Positions 25,145 through 36,585 of a stretch of DNA of 43,528 nt are shown here, piece by piece. Where the stretch lies: the NCBI GenBank assembly GCA_018335655.1, contig JAGXRX010000038.1, positions 1 to 43,528 of the forward strand. Reading direction: 5' to 3'. This DNA comes from Erysipelothrix sp. (GTDB lineage: Bacteria; Bacillota_I; Bacilli_A; Erysipelotrichales; Erysipelotrichaceae). The notes under the pieces were generated by a model. That model had not been told where the DNA came from. It did no database searches and saw nothing but the letters and a program-made list of their open reading frames with translations. Numbering within the stretch: position 1 is the stretch's first letter; the number at the start of each line of letters is the position of its first letter. Both the position numbers and the translations under genes were made by a program.

Positions 25145-25921
25145 ATGAAGAAAATCGAAGAGTATGAAGAGTTTGACACTATTGAAGAGAATCTTAAAGA
25201 CTATAAGAAGAAAAGAAGAAAAATTTTATGGGTGTTGTTGAATGTTGTGGGCTTACTCGTTTCTACGTATCAACTTGCATTAAGTTTTCCACGCCATGTT
25301 GAACAATTCTTTCCAGGACTAGTTTTAGGCGTTCCTCTCAATGAAGGATATGCTTGACTCAATCTTGGAATCCCCGCAGAAGGGACTCGCCTCATTGATG
25401 GGAAAGAAGTAGACTTAGCACAGCTTAAAGAGGAAAGTGGAATTTACTATCATTTAATCGTTCCTATGACAAAACAAGAAGCAAAAGACCAGCTAAAAAA
25501 ATCTAGTAATTTTAATAAAGGACAAGACTGGCTTTTAACACCAATGTATGGCTATACTTTAGATCTTTCTTATGAAGAACATAAAGAACATCTATTATTA
25601 TTGTCATCGTACATGGAGGCAATAAAAAACGATGAAATACCAATAAAAACAGGGTTTACAAACCTAATTAAAGAATTAGTTGAATGTGAACTGAATAATC
25701 ATTACCAAATTGTGCAATGTGGTTATAGTTGGTATTTAGATGAAGATTACGCTTACACTCAGGGCGTTTCAAAAGAGGTTATTAATCGCTACAAACATGA
25801 GTTTAAACTAAAAACAGATATATTTCGATTCGCAGTTTATAAAGAATATGTCAAAAGCAAAGGATACAACTTAGAAGACTACCTTCCTGATCCTATTGTT
25901 TTGAGATTATCGTTTGATTAG
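25145..25921 (+). pseudogene. Membrane-anchored protein of unknown family, interrupted by in-frame TGA
   Basis: One reading frame from ATG 25145 (GTGGGGAA box) to TAG at 25921 is broken only by TGA at 25355-25357 (codon 71). The N-terminal part (70 aa) has an acidic/Lys-rich head, then one transmembrane helix (IIRKILWVLLNVVGLLVS region, ~30-52). The part after the stop (~187 aa) is soluble, charged and unrecognised. The inner ATG at 25466 has no ribosome site. Changing the TGA to TGG would restore a 258-residue type II membrane protein. Either a nonsense mutation, an assembly error, or stop readthrough explains it. The next base is C, and a GC-rich stem (25368-25374 with 25382-25388, one mismatch) lies 11 bases downstream. 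Confidence 0.7.
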
Positions 25922-25951
25922 GTTGGTATAGTTTGTATGATAACTGACATT

Positions 25952-25975
25952 AATCCACTTTATGTGGATTTTTCT
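25952..25975 (+). terminator. Terminator after the interrupted gene
   Basis: AATCCAC (25952-25958) and GTGGATT (25964-25970), loop TTTAT, then T-rich. Its stem resembles the rpoE terminator stem. Confidence 0.78.
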
Positions 25976-25997
25976 TTATGTGAAAGATAATTCTCTC

Positions 25998-27707
<1,710 letters not shown>

Positions 27708-27731
27708 AGGCGACACTATGAGGAGGAACAC

Positions 27732-28601
27732 ATGGGACTAGTATCAGCAAAAGAAATGTTGCAACGTGCAAGAAAGCATGGTTATGCAGTCGGGCAGTTC
27801 AACATCAATAACTTAGAATGGACTAAAGCCGTCTTATTCACCGCGCAAGAATTAAAATCACCAGTTATCTTAGGAGTATCCGAAGGTGCAGGGAAGTACA
27901 TGGGCGGATATCGTGCAATCGTCGGTATGGTTAAAGGAATGATTGAAGACAACAACATTACTGTTGATGTTGCAATTCATTTAGACCATGGAACATTCGA
28001 AGGTGCACAAAAAGCCATCGCAGCTGGATTTACTTCCGTTATGTTTGATGGGTCACATTATGCAATTGAAGAAAACGTTGAGAAAACAAAACAAATCGTT
28101 GCGTTAGCACACGCAAAAGGCATTAGTGTTGAAGCAGAAGTTGGTGCTATTGGTGGCGAAGAAGATGGTGTTATCGGTAGTGGAGAAGTCGCAGATCCTA
28201 AAGAATGCAAGATGATTGCTGACTTAGGGGTTGATTTACTTGCGGCAGGTATTGGAAACATTCATGGTAAATATCCAGACAACTGGAAAGGTTTAGACTT
28301 TGATGTACTTCAAGAAATCCAATCCTTAACAGGACAAATGCCTTTAGTACTTCATGGGGGTAGCGGAATTCCAACACACATGATTAAAAAGTCAATTTCA
28401 CTTGGTGTTTCAAAAATTAACGTTAATACTGAATTACAAGTAGACTTCGCAGCAGCTACACGTAAATACATCGAAGCAGGAAAAGATTTAGAAGGAAAAG
28501 GATTTGATCCTCGTAAGCTTCTAAAACCTGGATTTGATGCTATTAGCGCTACAATCAAAGAGAAAATGATTGAATTTGGAAGTGCAGGACAATCAGAATA
28601 A
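27732..28601 (+). CDS. fba: Fructose-1,6-bisphosphate aldolase, class II
   Basis: 289 residues, ATG 27732 with AGGAGGAA box, 24 bases after pyrG. Class II features: zinc His in AIHLDHGTFE, VMFDGSHYA, VEAEVGAIGGEEDGV with the catalytic Glu region, zinc His in IGNIHGKYP and VLHGGSGIP, and phosphate-binding INVNTELQ. It cleaves FBP to DHAP and GAP in glycolysis. Tagatose-bisphosphate aldolases are very similar, but the pyrG-fba-murA context is that of the glycolytic enzyme. Confidence 0.95.
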   Translation: MGLVSAKEMLQRARKHGYAVGQFNINNLEWTKAVLFTAQELKSPVILGVSEGAGKYMGGYRAIVGMVKGMIEDNNITVDVAIHLDHGTFEGAQKAIAAGFTSVMFDGSHYAIEENVEKTKQIVALAHAKGISVEAEVGAIGGEEDGVIGSGEVADPKECKMIADLGVDLLAAGIGNIHGKYPDNWKGLDFDVLQEIQSLTGQMPLVLHGGSGIPTHMIKKSISLGVSKINVNTELQVDFAAATRKYIEAGKDLEGKGFDPRKLLKPGFDAISATIKEKMIEFGSAGQSE

Positions 28602-28609
28602 TATAAACC

Positions 28610-28637
28610 AAAGATGATGGATTCCATCATCTTTTTT
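28610..28637 (+). terminator. Terminator of fba
   Basis: AAAGATGATG (28610-28619) pairs with CATCATCTTT (28625-28634), five-base loop, then T run. Confidence 0.9.
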
Positions 28638-28684
28638 ATTATACTCAGTCTTTCTCTCTCTATGAAGAATCATTGCTTTTAGTG

Positions 28685-28690
28685 TATAAT
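28685..28690 (+). promoter_or_regulatory. -10 box of murA
   Basis: Perfect TATAAT 22 bp before murA. No clear -35; this is the first site after the fba terminator. Confidence 0.4.
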
Positions 28691-28712
28691 GATTAAGAAT
28701 TGAGGCACAATT

Positions 28713-29978
28713 ATGAACCAAGTACTAAAAATCGAAGGACAACACCCACTCAATGGAGTGGTTAGAATTAGTGGATCTAAAAACGCAACAGTAGCACTTA
28801 TCCCAGCATCAATACTATCATCAACAGGGATTGTGTCTATCATTGGCGTTCCAAATATTTCAGATGTTGAATCATTAAATCAACTTTTAGAGTTTTTAAA
28901 TGTGGAAGTGTCTACTCCAACTTCAGGACATTTAATTATAGACCCAACAAATCTACATAACATATCACTTGACCACCCTGCGGTTAATAAACTGCGTGCT
29001 TCTTATTACTTCATGGGAGCTCTTTTAGGACGCTTTAAAGAAGTAAAGATGAAGATGCCTGGTGGATGTTATTTAGGACCACGTCCTATTGATTTACATC
29101 TAAAAGGATTTGAAGCTTTAGGAGCGACGGTTGAATATACCCAAGGGTATTACCATATCAAAGCAGAAAAACTAGTTGGAAGTAAAATCTTCCTAGATAT
29201 CTCATCAGTTGGTGCAACCATTAATATTATGTTGGCATCTACATTAGCTCAAGGAAGAACAACGATTGAAAATGCTGCGAAAGAACCTGAAATCATTGAC
29301 GTTGCCAACATGCTTAACCGCATGGGTGCGAATATTAAAGGTGCAGGGACAAATGTTATTACCATTGAAGGCGTTGAGCGTTTAGGTGGAACCTTTCATG
29401 AAATCATTCCAGATCGCATTGAAGCTGGAACGTATATGATTATTGCGGCAGCAGCAGCAGATGAAGTAACCATAGAAAATATCATTCCTCAACACGTTGA
29501 GAGTTTAATTTCAAAACTCAAAGATATGGGAGTAGGTATTCAAGTTGAGCGAGATCATTTAATTATAAATAAAGCTAAAGAATTAAAACCAGTTGATGTG
29601 AAGACACTACCATATCCTGGGTTTGCGACTGACCTCCAACAACCACTCACAACACTCCTTACTCAAGCAGTCGGTGAATCAATTGTGAATGAAACCATCT
29701 ATACAGAACGATTTAAACATTGTCTTGAACTACAACGTTTAGGCGCAAATATTAGTTTATCAACAGCCACCGCTACCATTAAAGGTAAAACTAATCTCTT
29801 TGGAGATCATGTGACTGCTACTGATTTACGATGTGGTGCTGCACTTGTTGTGGCAGGATTAATGGCTCAAGGAGTCACCACAATTCATGATGTATACCAC
29901 ATAGATCGTGGTTATGACGAGTTAGATACTAAGCTTATTGCTCTTGGGGCAAAAATTACTAGAGAATACATCGATTAA
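28713..29978 (+). CDS. murA: UDP-N-acetylglucosamine 1-carboxyvinyltransferase MurA
   Basis: 421 residues. [13 protein letters not shown] near residue 20 holds the conserved Lys-Asn, and [22 protein letters not shown] carries the catalytic (fosfomycin-sensitive) Cys. [11 protein letters not shown] and [12 protein letters not shown] also match. It transfers enolpyruvate from PEP to UDP-GlcNAc, the first committed step of peptidoglycan synthesis, so the organism is walled. Position next to fba and rpmE corresponds to the second Firmicutes murA copy (MurAB/murZ), so another paralogue may exist elsewhere. rho, often next, is absent here. Confidence 0.96.
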   Translation: MNQVLKIEGQHPLNGVVRISGSKNATVALIPASILSSTGIVSIIGVPNISDVESLNQLLEFLNVEVSTPTSGHLIIDPTNLHNISLDHPAVNKLRASYYFMGALLGRFKEVKMKMPGGCYLGPRPIDLHLKGFEALGATVEYTQGYYHIKAEKLVGSKIFLDISSVGATINIMLASTLAQGRTTIENAAKEPEIIDVANMLNRMGANIKGAGTNVITIEGVERLGGTFHEIIPDRIEAGTYMIIAAAAADEVTIENIIPQHVESLISKLKDMGVGIQVERDHLIINKAKELKPVDVKTLPYPGFATDLQQPLTTLLTQAVGESIVNETIYTERFKHCLELQRLGANISLSTATATIKGKTNLFGDHVTATDLRCGAALVVAGLMAQGVTTIHDVYHIDRGYDELDTKLIALGAKITREYID

Positions 29979-29996
29979 GATGTTTTAAACTAGCAT

Positions 29997-30072
29997 TTGA
30001 TACTTGTATCAATGAATAAAAGATGATATTATAATCAAGCAAAACTTACTTTGATAATCAATAAATTATCAA
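29997..30072 (+). promoter_or_regulatory. rpmE upstream region: two inverted repeats and a -10 box
   Basis: TTGATAC-TT-GTATCAA (29997-30012) is a perfect 7-2-7 palindrome just before TATAAT at 30030-30035. Further on, TTGATAAT (30051-30058) pairs with ATTATCAA (30065-30072), loop CAATAA, immediately before the ribosome site. The first could be a DNA operator, the second a leader hairpin able to affect L31 translation. Confidence 0.45.
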
Positions 30073-30088
30073 GGCGGAAGGAGAACAT

Positions 30089-30292
30089 ATGAAAAAGGGA
30101 ATTCACCCAGTACTTAATAAAGTGACTGTTCATTGCCAAGCATGCGCAACGGAATTTGAAACAGTATCAACAGCGAAGCAAATTCGTATCGATACTTGTT
30201 CAAACTGTCATCCATTTTACACTGGTAAACAACGTTTCGCTCAAGCAGCTGGACGTGTAGAACAATTCAACAGAAAATACGGCATCAAATAA
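30089..30292 (+). CDS. rpmE: 50S ribosomal protein bL31 (zinc-type)
   Basis: 67 residues. [17 protein letters not shown] and [16 protein letters not shown] keep the CxxC pairs of the zinc-binding bL31 form, and the C-terminus has the usual [13 protein letters not shown]. It sits on the large subunit and bridges to the small one. Its GGCGGAAGGAG box is strong. A hairpin just before the ribosome site suggests autogenous or structural control. It has its own promoter candidate and terminator. Confidence 0.96.
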   Translation: MKKGIHPVLNKVTVHCQACATEFETVSTAKQIRIDTCSNCHPFYTGKQRFAQAAGRVEQFNRKYGIK

Positions 30293-30313
30293 GGGTAATA
30301 ACCCTTATTTTTT
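30287..30313 (+). terminator. Terminator of rpmE
   Basis: AAATAAGGGT (30287-30296) pairs with ACCCTTATTT (30301-30310), loop AATA, T run; it contains the rpmE stop codon. Confidence 0.9.
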
Positions 30314-30316
30314 GTG

Positions 30317-30322
30317 TATAAT
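30317..30322 (+). promoter_or_regulatory. -10 box of the tdk operon
   Basis: TATAAT 26 bp before tdk, directly after the rpmE terminator. No clear -35. Confidence 0.38.
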
Positions 30323-30348
30323 AAAAGTGAAGTTTATGAGGTAAATAT

Positions 30349-30939
30349 ATGATGTATCATCAATATAAAGCAGGTTGGTTAGAAGTCATTTCCGGATGTA
30401 TGTTTGCAGGTAAAACTGAAGAACTCATTCGTCGTATTAATGTATTAAGATTCGCAAAAAAGAATATTGTGGTATTTAAACCAGCGATTGATAATCGCTA
30501 TTCAAATACAAAAGTTGTCTCTCATGGTGGTAGTAGTGTAGATTCTTTAGTGGTCTCTAAAGCACGTGACATTCTTGATTATGTCGATGATAGTGTTGAT
30601 GTCGTGGCAATTGATGAAGTACAATTCTTTGATAGTGAAATTGTTGCAGTATGTGATCAACTTGCAGGGTCTGGTAAACGTGTTATGGTTGCGGGACTAG
30701 ACATGGACTTTAGAGGTGAACCTTTTAATGTTATGCCTGTTCTAATTACATGTGCAGAGTTTGTCACAAAACTAACAGCTGTATGCACAACATGTGGTGC
30801 ACCAGCAACTCGAACACAACGACTCGTTAATGGAGTTGAAGCATCGTATCATGATCCTATAATTCTTGTAGGGGCTTCAGAAAGTTATGAAGCACGTTGT
30901 CGTCACTGTCATATTGTGAAAGACAAACCTACACTTTAA
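30349..30939 (+). CDS. tdk: Thymidine kinase
   Basis: 196 residues, type II thymidine kinase. P-loop [16 protein letters not shown] is near residues 15-30, AIDEVQFFD is the Walker B/catalytic Glu, and [11 protein letters not shown] is the lasso region. Zinc cysteines are in [13 protein letters not shown] and ARCRHCHIV. It salvages thymidine to dTMP. It is first in tdk-MATE-prfA-prmC; its TAA overlaps the next ATG by one base. ATG 30352 is an equally possible start. Confidence 0.96.
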   Translation: MMYHQYKAGWLEVISGCMFAGKTEELIRRINVLRFAKKNIVVFKPAIDNRYSNTKVVSHGGSSVDSLVVSKARDILDYVDDSVDVVAIDEVQFFDSEIVAVCDQLAGSGKRVMVAGLDMDFRGEPFNVMPVLITCAEFVTKLTAVCTTCGAPATRTQRLVNGVEASYHDPIILVGASESYEARCRHCHIVKDKPTL

Positions 30940-32300
30940 TGAGTAACCTCACCTTAAAAAAATACCTTGCGCCAGCAAGGTTTTATAAGCGTATGGCTAT
31001 GGTAGGTTTACCTATCATGGTTCAACAGATGCTTAATTCAATCATGGGAATTGTTGATTCAATCATGGTTTCAAGTATCAATGGTGTTAGTGCGGTAGGA
31101 AATGCCACCCAAATTGAAAACTTAATGATGACGATATCCTTTGGAGCAGCATCTGGAGCAAGTATCTTTATTGCCCAGTACTTTGGTGCAAAAGATCAGA
31201 CTAATCAGCGTAAATCGTTCATTGTTGGGGTGAGTTTCACCTTAATGATTGCATTGGGAATGTTGACGTTAGCATCCTTCTTCCCAGAAACACTCATGCG
31301 TTTCTTCATTGATGATGCAGAAGTTATTGAACGCTCACTGATTTATCTTAATATTGTCAAGTGGTCATACATTCCATTTGTGATTACCATGATGTTTAGT
31401 TTTGCTTATCGCTCAATACAAAGAACCATGATTTCTCTTGGTATTGGTATCTTTGCGATGATTACTAACGTAACACTTAATGCATTATTAATCTTTGGTT
31501 TGTTTGGCTTTCCTGCACTTGGTATCCAAGGAGCAGCTATCGCAACTTTAATTGCACATTCACTTAGTGCAATCATTCATGTAGTGTATGCAGTCGTAAC
31601 GAAACAACCATTCTTTAGTTTTAAACTAAAAGATATGATAGTAGAATCACCTCTTGTAAAGAAAATTTCTTCAAGAGCAGTACCCCTCATGTTTAATGAG
31701 TTATTCTTTGGGGTAGGTATGACCTTATTTATTCGCTTCTATGGTATGTATGGACCCGAAAGCTTAGAAAGCTATTATGTTGCGAACCAATTGTCCATGT
31801 TCTTCTTCTTTGCGATTATGGGTGTTAATGCTGCATCATCTGCCATTCTAGGAGCAATTCTTGGAGAAGGAAAACTTGAAGAAGCAGAGCAAACCATGCA
31901 TTACTTCTATGGAGTAGGTGTATTCTTAGCAGTAGTATTAAGTATTGCAGTGCTTGTGCTTGCACCATGGTTAGTGAATCTATATGGAAGTGGGGTATCA
32001 AACCCAGCACTCGCCACAACAATTTTAAGAATATTATCACTAAGACTTGCCTTAAGAGTATTCAATGTTCTTATCTTCTCAGCACTTCGAGCTGGGGGAG
32101 ATGCCAAATTCCTTACATGGCTTGATGCAGGACTTGTTTGGGGAATTGGATTACCACTTACTGCATTTCTTGTCATGGTAGTAAAAATAGAATCTCTAGC
32201 AGTAGTATTACTACTTGTCCAAGTTGAACAAATAGTGAGAGTAGTGATAGGATTAATTCGAGTATCAAAAGGACGTTGGTTAATGAATTTAACACGATAG
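30939..32300 (+). CDS. MATE family efflux transporter
   Basis: 453 residues from ATG 30939, which overlaps the tdk stop (TAATG). A longer frame start at 30897 lies inside tdk. It has twelve predicted membrane helices in two homologous halves. The opening MVGLPIMVQQMLNSIMGIVDSIMVS and the mid-protein repeat SRAVPLMFNELFFGVGMTLF match the MATE/NorM fold. These export cationic drugs or metabolites using Na+ or H+; the substrate is not deducible. Its insertion between tdk and prfA is unusual compared with the Bacillus order and may be a local acquisition. Confidence 0.92.
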   Translation: MSNLTLKKYLAPARFYKRMAMVGLPIMVQQMLNSIMGIVDSIMVSSINGVSAVGNATQIENLMMTISFGAASGASIFIAQYFGAKDQTNQRKSFIVGVSFTLMIALGMLTLASFFPETLMRFFIDDAEVIERSLIYLNIVKWSYIPFVITMMFSFAYRSIQRTMISLGIGIFAMITNVTLNALLIFGLFGFPALGIQGAAIATLIAHSLSAIIHVVYAVVTKQPFFSFKLKDMIVESPLVKKISSRAVPLMFNELFFGVGMTLFIRFYGMYGPESLESYYVANQLSMFFFFAIMGVNAASSAILGAILGEGKLEEAEQTMHYFYGVGVFLAVVLSIAVLVLAPWLVNLYGSGVSNPALATTILRILSLRLALRVFNVLIFSALRAGGDAKFLTWLDAGLVWGIGLPLTAFLVMVVKIESLAVVLLLVQVEQIVRVVIGLIRVSKGRWLMNLTR

Positions 32301-32310
32301 GAGAAAAACG

Positions 32311-33396
32311 ATGAATGTACTAATTACACGTTGTCAACAAGTGGTTGATCGATATCACACATTGGATAAACTACTTCAAGATCCAGCAACGTTATCAGAA
32401 CCCAAAAAATTAGCGAAGTATGCGAAAGAACAATCAACATTACAAGATGTTGTAACGTTGTTTTCAAAGTATCAAGCAATCAATGAACACTACATGCAAG
32501 CTAAAACATGGCTGAATGAAAGTGATCGGGAGTTAAGAGAAATGGCAGAACTTGAGATTGCGGAACTTGAACCACAACTCGAAAAGCTTGAAGAAGAACT
32601 ACAGGTTCTACTGCTTCCTAAAGATCCAGATGATGATAAGAATGTCATCATGGAGATTCGCGGGGCTGCAGGTGGAGATGAAGGGAATATTTTTGCGGGC
32701 GATTTATATCGTATGTATGCACGTTACGCTGAATCTAAAGGATGGAAAGTAGAAGTTCTTGAAGCAGCTGAGGCTCAATCAGGTGGGTACACACTCATTT
32801 CATTTGCGATAAAAGGAAATGATGTCTATCGCTACTTAAAATTTGAATCTGGAGCACATCGTGTACAACGTGTTCCAAAAACAGAAACCCAAGGACGTAT
32901 TCACACTTCTACTGCGACTGTATTAGCTATGGCTGAAGTTGAACAAGAAGACTTTGAACTTAATGAAAGTGATTTAACTTTTGAAACACATCGTGCATCA
33001 GGTGCTGGTGGACAAAGTGTTAACAAGACAGACTCAGCTGTTCGTGTTGTCCACGTTCCTACAGGAATAAGCGTAAACATGCAAGAAGGACGTTCTCAAC
33101 ATGATAATCGTGAGCGTGCAGTTAAGATTATTCGTGCTCGCGTTTATGAAGACTATATGGAAAAGATTGAAGAAGCAAAAGGTAAAGAGCGTCAATCTAA
33201 GATTGGTCGTGGAAGTCGTTCAGAAAAAATCAGAACATATAACTATCCTCAAAACCGTCTTTCAGATCATCGCATTGGCTTAACCATAGTACAACTTGAT
33301 CGTATTATGGAAGGAAAGCTTGATGATGTTTTTGATGCACTCCTCACATATGAGCAGAAGACAAAGTTGGAACAACCACTTGATGGCGACCTATAA
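32311..33396 (+). CDS. prfA: Peptide chain release factor 1
   Basis: 361 residues. The GGQ motif is in HRASGAGGQSVNKTDSAVR. The RF1 codon-recognition tripeptide PxT appears as PKT in RVPKTETQGRIHTS, so it reads UAA/UAG, not UGA. Its AGGAGAAAAA box gives ATG 32311, ten bases after the MATE gene. It overlaps prmC, which methylates this GGQ glutamine. Confidence 0.97.
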   Translation: MNVLITRCQQVVDRYHTLDKLLQDPATLSEPKKLAKYAKEQSTLQDVVTLFSKYQAINEHYMQAKTWLNESDRELREMAELEIAELEPQLEKLEEELQVLLLPKDPDDDKNVIMEIRGAAGGDEGNIFAGDLYRMYARYAESKGWKVEVLEAAEAQSGGYTLISFAIKGNDVYRYLKFESGAHRVQRVPKTETQGRIHTSTATVLAMAEVEQEDFELNESDLTFETHRASGAGGQSVNKTDSAVRVVHVPTGISVNMQEGRSQHDNRERAVKIIRARVYEDYMEKIEEAKGKERQSKIGRGSRSEKIRTYNYPQNRLSDHRIGLTIVQLDRIMEGKLDDVFDALLTYEQKTKLEQPLDGDL

Positions 33397-34231
33397 TCAG
33401 GTCTTAAAAATTGCATACTCAAAGGCAAGGGATGATTTTGATTCACTTGCTTTTAAGCGTTATCTTGTAGAGTTATGTTCTTCTCAAAATATTGACTTGT
33501 ATTTGCACATGGATGATGAGATGCCAAGCAGTATTCAAGAAGTGTTTAACTTAGGTATTGAAGCATTACTTCAAGATACACCACTCGCTCATGTCTTAGG
33601 ATATGAATGGTTTTATGGACGTCAATTTAAGGTTAATGGTGATGTTCTTATTCCAAGACCTGAAACCGAAGAACTTGTTGCGCATGTGTTAGATCGAATT
33701 GAAACTTTGTTTGGAGTTAATCCGAAAATAAAAGTTGCGGATGTAGCATGTGGAAGTGGAATCATTGGGTGCACGCTTAAAGCAGAACTGCCAACACTTG
33801 AGGTAGTCTGTACTGATTTAAGTGAACCTGCACTACAAGTCGCAAAGGATAATGCAAAATCTCTAGAAATCGATGTCACGTTTAGACAAGGGGATATGCT
33901 ATTACCCCTTGTGGGAGAAACATGGGATGTGATTGTATGTAATCCTCCTTATATTGAACTTTCTGAAACACTGGATCGTAGTGTTAAAGATTATGAACCT
34001 CATTTAGCATTGTTTGGGGGAGAAGATGGTTTAATGCTTTATCGACGTTTTCTAGATCAACTTGATCAAGTGATTGCGAGCACAACCCTTGTGGCCTTTG
34101 AAATGGGATACCAACAAAGACAACTTATTACCCAGGAAATATTGAATCGTTTTCCTCAAGTACAAGTAGAATGTGAAATAGATTTAAATGGCAAGGAACG
34201 CATGCTGTTTTTTGTGGCCAAGAAACCGTAA
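33383..34231 (+). CDS. prmC: Release factor glutamine methyltransferase PrmC
   Basis: 282 residues from ATG 33383, inside the end of prfA (14-base overlap); earlier starts run deeper into prfA. The N-terminal helical domain is followed by LGYEWFYGRQFKVNGDVLIPRPETE, the SAM-binding VADVACGSGIIGC and the catalytic NPPY in VCNPPYIE. It N5-methylates the Gln of the GGQ motif in RF1 and RF2. The Shine-Dalgarno is weak, so translation probably couples to prfA. Confidence 0.96.
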   Translation: MATYNQVLKIAYSKARDDFDSLAFKRYLVELCSSQNIDLYLHMDDEMPSSIQEVFNLGIEALLQDTPLAHVLGYEWFYGRQFKVNGDVLIPRPETEELVAHVLDRIETLFGVNPKIKVADVACGSGIIGCTLKAELPTLEVVCTDLSEPALQVAKDNAKSLEIDVTFRQGDMLLPLVGETWDVIVCNPPYIELSETLDRSVKDYEPHLALFGGEDGLMLYRRFLDQLDQVIASTTLVAFEMGYQQRQLITQEILNRFPQVQVECEIDLNGKERMLFFVAKKP

Positions 34232-34243
34232 GGTTTCTTTTTC
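34220..34243 (+). terminator. Terminator of the tdk-prmC operon
   Basis: AAGAAACC (34220-34227) and GGTTTCTT (34232-34239), loop GTAA, then T run; it includes the prmC stop codon. Confidence 0.87.
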
Positions 34244-34297
34244 TTTTGGCCTCAACACCGCGATGCTGTGGTAAAATAAATCATGGGAGAAACAACA

Positions 34298-34747
34298 ATG
34301 AAACATTTAAAAATTGGTTTAGCTACTGATCATGGTGCTTTTGAGCATAAAGAAGCTCTAAAAACACACTTGTTAGCACAAGGATATGATATTATCGACT
34401 ATGGATGTTTTGACGCTTCTAGTGTTGACTATCCAGATACAGTGTACCCATGTGCACTTGCAGTTTCTAATCAAGAAGTTGATGCAGGAATTGTATTCTG
34501 TGGAACAGGCATTGGAGCAAGTATTGTTGCGAACAAAGTTAAAGGCATCCGTTGTGGACTCATTCATAATGCATGGATGGCTCAAGTCACAAAAGAACAT
34601 AATGATGCCAACATGATTGCGATGGGTGGACGAATTATGGATATTCCACTTGTGTTGGAATGTGCTGATATATGGTTAAAAACCTCATTCTCACATGAAG
34701 CACGCCATCAACAACGTGTCAATAAAATCACTTCTTTGGAGGATTAA
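34298..34747 (+). CDS. rpiB: Ribose-5-phosphate isomerase B
   Basis: 149 residues from ATG 34298, with GGGAGA eight bases upstream; the ATG at 34283 is within that box. [16 protein letters not shown], then [27 protein letters not shown] (Cys general base) and [12 protein letters not shown] are all RpiB/LacAB features. It interconverts ribose 5-phosphate and ribulose 5-phosphate. LacA/LacB are alternatives, but this gene sits in the standard rpiB-glyA-upp-atp order. It ends one base before the glyA start codon and heads the long operon. Confidence 0.93.
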   Translation: MKHLKIGLATDHGAFEHKEALKTHLLAQGYDIIDYGCFDASSVDYPDTVYPCALAVSNQEVDAGIVFCGTGIGASIVANKVKGIRCGLIHNAWMAQVTKEHNDANMIAMGGRIMDIPLVLECADIWLKTSFSHEARHQQRVNKITSLED

Positions 34748-34748
34748 C

Positions 34749-35981
34749 ATGAAAGACACATTAATCGCCTCGCTCATAGAAAAAGAACATCAAAGACAGT
34801 CAAACACAATAGAACTAATCGCCTCTGAAAACTTTGTATCTCAAGATGTTCTTGAGGCAGCAGGCTCAATCTTAACTAACAAGTATGCAGAGGGATATCC
34901 TGCTAAACGTTATTATGGAGGCTGTGAAGTTGTCGATGAGGTAGAAGATCTTGCACGACATCGTCTATGTGAACTCTTTGGTGCTGAACACGCGAATGTT
35001 CAACCTCATAGTGGTTCAAGTGCTAATATGGCAGTATACATGAGTGTCATTAAACCTGGAGAAACGATTCTTGGGATGGACTTAAAAGCTGGTGGTCATT
35101 TAACACATGGTCATCCATTAAGCTTTAGTGGACAACTTTATAACTTTGTTTCTTATGGAGTAGACCCTGTATCTCATCGAGTTGATTATGAAGAAGTACG
35201 AAGATTAGCTCAGCTTCATAAACCGAAGATGATTGTGGCTGGCGCAAGTGCTTACTCACGCTCATTAGATTTCAAAGCATTCAGAGAAATCTGTGATGAG
35301 GTGGGTGCCTATCTTATGGTGGATATGGCTCATATTGCAGGACTTATTGCCGCAAAGCTTCATCCAGACCCAGTTCCTTACGCTGACTTTGTGACATCCA
35401 CGACACATAAAACACTTCGTGGACCACGAGGTGGAATTATACTATGTAAACAAAAATGGGCAGCAATATTAGATCGTGAAGTGTTTCCAGGAGTTCAAGG
35501 GGGACCACTCATGCATGTCATCGCCGCAAAAGCAGTGGCATTTCATGAAGCTCTCCAACCTTCTTTTATTGAGTATCAAAAACAAGTCATTAAAAATGCA
35601 CATGTGTTTGCGAAAACACTCATGGATGAAGGTGTTAAAGTCATCACCGATGGAACAGATAATCATCTCGTTCTCTTCGATGTTAAACAAAGCTTTGATA
35701 TTAATGGGAAACAAGCTCAAAATCGTTTAGAAGAAATGGGATTCACAACAAATAAAAACAGTGTTCCATTTGATACATTACCACCACTCGTCACTTCAGG
35801 AATTCGTATAGGAACCCCTGCAATGACGACTAAAGGATATACACAAGAGGATTTCATTCAGGTTGCACGATGGATTGTAGAAATCCTTAGATCACCACTT
35901 GATGCAGATCTTAGTGTACTTAAACAAAGCATAAACAATTTTATAACACAAAAGGAGAAAGACTATGCTAACCGTACTTGA
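34749..35981 (+). CDS. glyA: Serine hydroxymethyltransferase
   Basis: 410 residues, ATG 34749 with TTGGAGGA box. The PLP-binding Lys is in [25 protein letters not shown] and the [14 protein letters not shown] start match the family, and the C-terminus ends normally. It makes glycine and 5,10-methylene-THF from serine, feeding FolD. It overlaps upp by 17 bases. Confidence 0.97.
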   Translation: MKDTLIASLIEKEHQRQSNTIELIASENFVSQDVLEAAGSILTNKYAEGYPAKRYYGGCEVVDEVEDLARHRLCELFGAEHANVQPHSGSSANMAVYMSVIKPGETILGMDLKAGGHLTHGHPLSFSGQLYNFVSYGVDPVSHRVDYEEVRRLAQLHKPKMIVAGASAYSRSLDFKAFREICDEVGAYLMVDMAHIAGLIAAKLHPDPVPYADFVTSTTHKTLRGPRGGIILCKQKWAAILDREVFPGVQGGPLMHVIAAKAVAFHEALQPSFIEYQKQVIKNAHVFAKTLMDEGVKVITDGTDNHLVLFDVKQSFDINGKQAQNRLEEMGFTTNKNSVPFDTLPPLVTSGIRIGTPAMTTKGYTQEDFIQVARWIVEILRSPLDADLSVLKQSINNFITQKEKDYANRT

Positions 35982-36585
35982 TCACCCACTAATTACTCAC
36001 AAACTCGCAGTCATGCGCTCAATTAATACTGGAACCAAAGATTTCAGACAAAACCTCGATGAGGTTGCAGGACTTATGGCTTATGAAATTTCTCGAGACT
36101 TACCTCTCGCAAAGATTCGTATTGAGACACCAATGCAAATTACTGAAAGTTATGAACTAGCGAAATCAGTCGTGTTAATTCCAATCTTACGTGCGGGTCT
36201 AGGTATGGTGAATGGAATTCTAAATTTGATCCCTACAGCAAAAGTAGGACATGTAGGGATGTATCGTAATGAGGAAACATTAGAACCTCAACAATACTAT
36301 GCTAAATTTCCACCTAATCTTCCTGATTCAGTGGTCATGGTTTTAGATCCTATGTTAGCAACAGGAGGTAGTGCTTCTGCTGCAATATCAATCCTTAAAG
36401 AAAAAGGTGCAAAAACCATTAAACTAGTATGTTTAGTCGGTGTTCCTGAAGGGGTAGCACGTATTGAGAAAGATCATCCGGATGTTCATATTGTCTTAGC
36501 AGCACTTGATGAAAAACTTAATGAGATTGGCTACATTGTTCCTGGGTTAGGAGATGCAGGGGATAGAATATTTGGAACCAAGTAA
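35965..36585 (+). CDS. upp: Uracil phosphoribosyltransferase
   Basis: 206 residues with AAAGGAG box. The PRPP loop [19 protein letters not shown] is near residue 125, and the uracil-binding end [18 protein letters not shown] is complete. It salvages uracil to UMP, the precursor pool for pyrG. Its start is within glyA, and its end overlaps the atpZ-like gene, so the nucleotide salvage and ATP synthase genes share a transcript. Confidence 0.97.
   Translation: MLTVLDHPLITHKLAVMRSINTGTKDFRQNLDEVAGLMAYEISRDLPLAKIRIETPMQITESYELAKSVVLIPILRAGLGMVNGILNLIPTAKVGHVGMYRNEETLEPQQYYAKFPPNLPDSVVMVLDPMLATGGSASAAISILKEKGAKTIKLVCLVGVPEGVARIEKDHPDVHIVLAALDEKLNEIGYIVPGLGDAGDRIFGTK

Noticed and set aside
25355-25357. 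TGA as selenocysteine or as Trp in a Mycoplasma-type code
   Set aside because: TGA is a true stop at many ATGA overlaps here, and Trp is TGG in all genes. No selenocysteine insertion element or Sec family similarity was seen.
25466-25921. Separate 151-residue gene
   Set aside because: It is in the same frame as the interrupted upstream part, with no ribosome site at the inner ATG.
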